This document shows, piece by piece, positions 5,991-6,108 of a stretch of 6,108 nt of DNA. The stretch spans positions 1 to 6,108 of the forward strand of contig JANQSQ010000014.1 of the NCBI GenBank assembly GCA_028283985.1. Reading direction: 5' to 3'. A program made the translations under genes and the position numbers. Origin of the DNA: Rhodothermales bacterium. Lineage in GTDB: Bacteria; Bacteroidota; Rhodothermia; Rhodothermales; VXPQ01. The notes beneath the pieces were generated by a model. The model was not told the DNA's origin and made no database searches. It was given only the letters and a program-made list of their open reading frames with translations. How positions within the stretch are numbered: position 1 is the stretch's first letter; each line of letters begins with the position of its first letter.

Positions 5991-6093
5991 GGAACATTGG
6001 GCCCCCAGCAAGCTCCGCCAGCGCGCTGGCGCCGCGTACGGCTTCCCAAACTACCTTGCGCTTGAACTCCGCGCTAAATCTGCGTCTTTTCAT
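5968..6093 (-). pseudogene. Truncated IS3-family transposase OrfA (HTH_Tnp_1), 5' remnant
   Basis: A 41-codon minus-strand ORF starting at ATG (complement of 6091-6093) with GGAGG (complement of 6101-6105) seven bases upstream. The first 29 residues, MKRRRFSAEFKRKVVWEAVR then GASALAELA, match the start of IS3-family OrfA, the helix-turn-helix DNA-binding subunit. Intact relatives run about 90-110 residues and continue with a segment like xYGVHPNQI. Here the similarity ends after AELA at about position 6007. The frame then reads through the unrelated 22-bp repeat block to a TAA at 5968-5970. The gene is therefore broken at its 3' side; orfB is not seen on this side. The upstream terminal repeat would lie beyond the right edge. 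The family is confident from the N-terminal signature; how the gene was disrupted is inference. Confidence 0.75.
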
Positions 6094-6108
6094 AGGACAG
6101 CCTCCATG

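Overview
The window appears to be a bacterial chromosome segment with intact metabolic and transport genes and some accessory DNA. Most of the housekeeping DNA is GC-rich. A single-domain DUF1080 lipoprotein, a TRAP permease, a sodium-coupled SNF-family transporter, and starts without Shine-Dalgarno motifs at the DUF1080 and SNF genes together suggest a marine, GC-rich member of the Bacteroidota/Rhodothermota. Planctomycetota or Verrucomicrobiota are possible alternatives. This taxonomic guess rests on family distribution recalled from general knowledge, not on a marker gene.

Layout from left to right: (1) the C-terminal half of a TRAP transporter large permease (dctM), ending at 698. (2) A 377-base gap with a perfect 10-bp tandem repeat (731-750) and a possible promoter (945-973). 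(3) A tight two-gene cassette, 1076-2924: an AAA_21/OLD-type ATPase whose end overlaps by 8 bases the start of a 204-residue protein with a Toprim-like residue pattern. This is the layout of several phage-defence systems (PARIS, AbiL and similar) and is the best candidate here for an undescribed system. (4) A 580-base gap, 2925-3504, with no convincing gene but two odd small coding candidates: a signal-peptide ORF that runs out of frame with a Gly-rich stretch, and an antisense ORF with a very good Shine-Dalgarno. (5) A DUF1080 (3-keto-disaccharide hydrolase-like) lipoprotein, 3505-4347. (6) A sodium:neurotransmitter-symporter-family (SNF) transporter, 4530-5915, with a sigma70-like promoter in front. 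(7) A short mosaic at the right edge: a 22-bp tandem repeat that also folds as a long imperfect palindrome, running into a broken IS3-type orfA on the minus strand.

The metabolic genes fit an organism that imports organic acids (TRAP) and amino acids or related amines (SNF) and processes modified sugars at the envelope (DUF1080). They do not look like one operon. The ATPase/Toprim-like pair is lower in GC in the lines I counted (about 48-52 %, against about 62-72 % in dctM and DUF1080 lines). Its first gene has a Shine-Dalgarno, unlike the DUF1080 and SNF genes, which supports horizontal acquisition.
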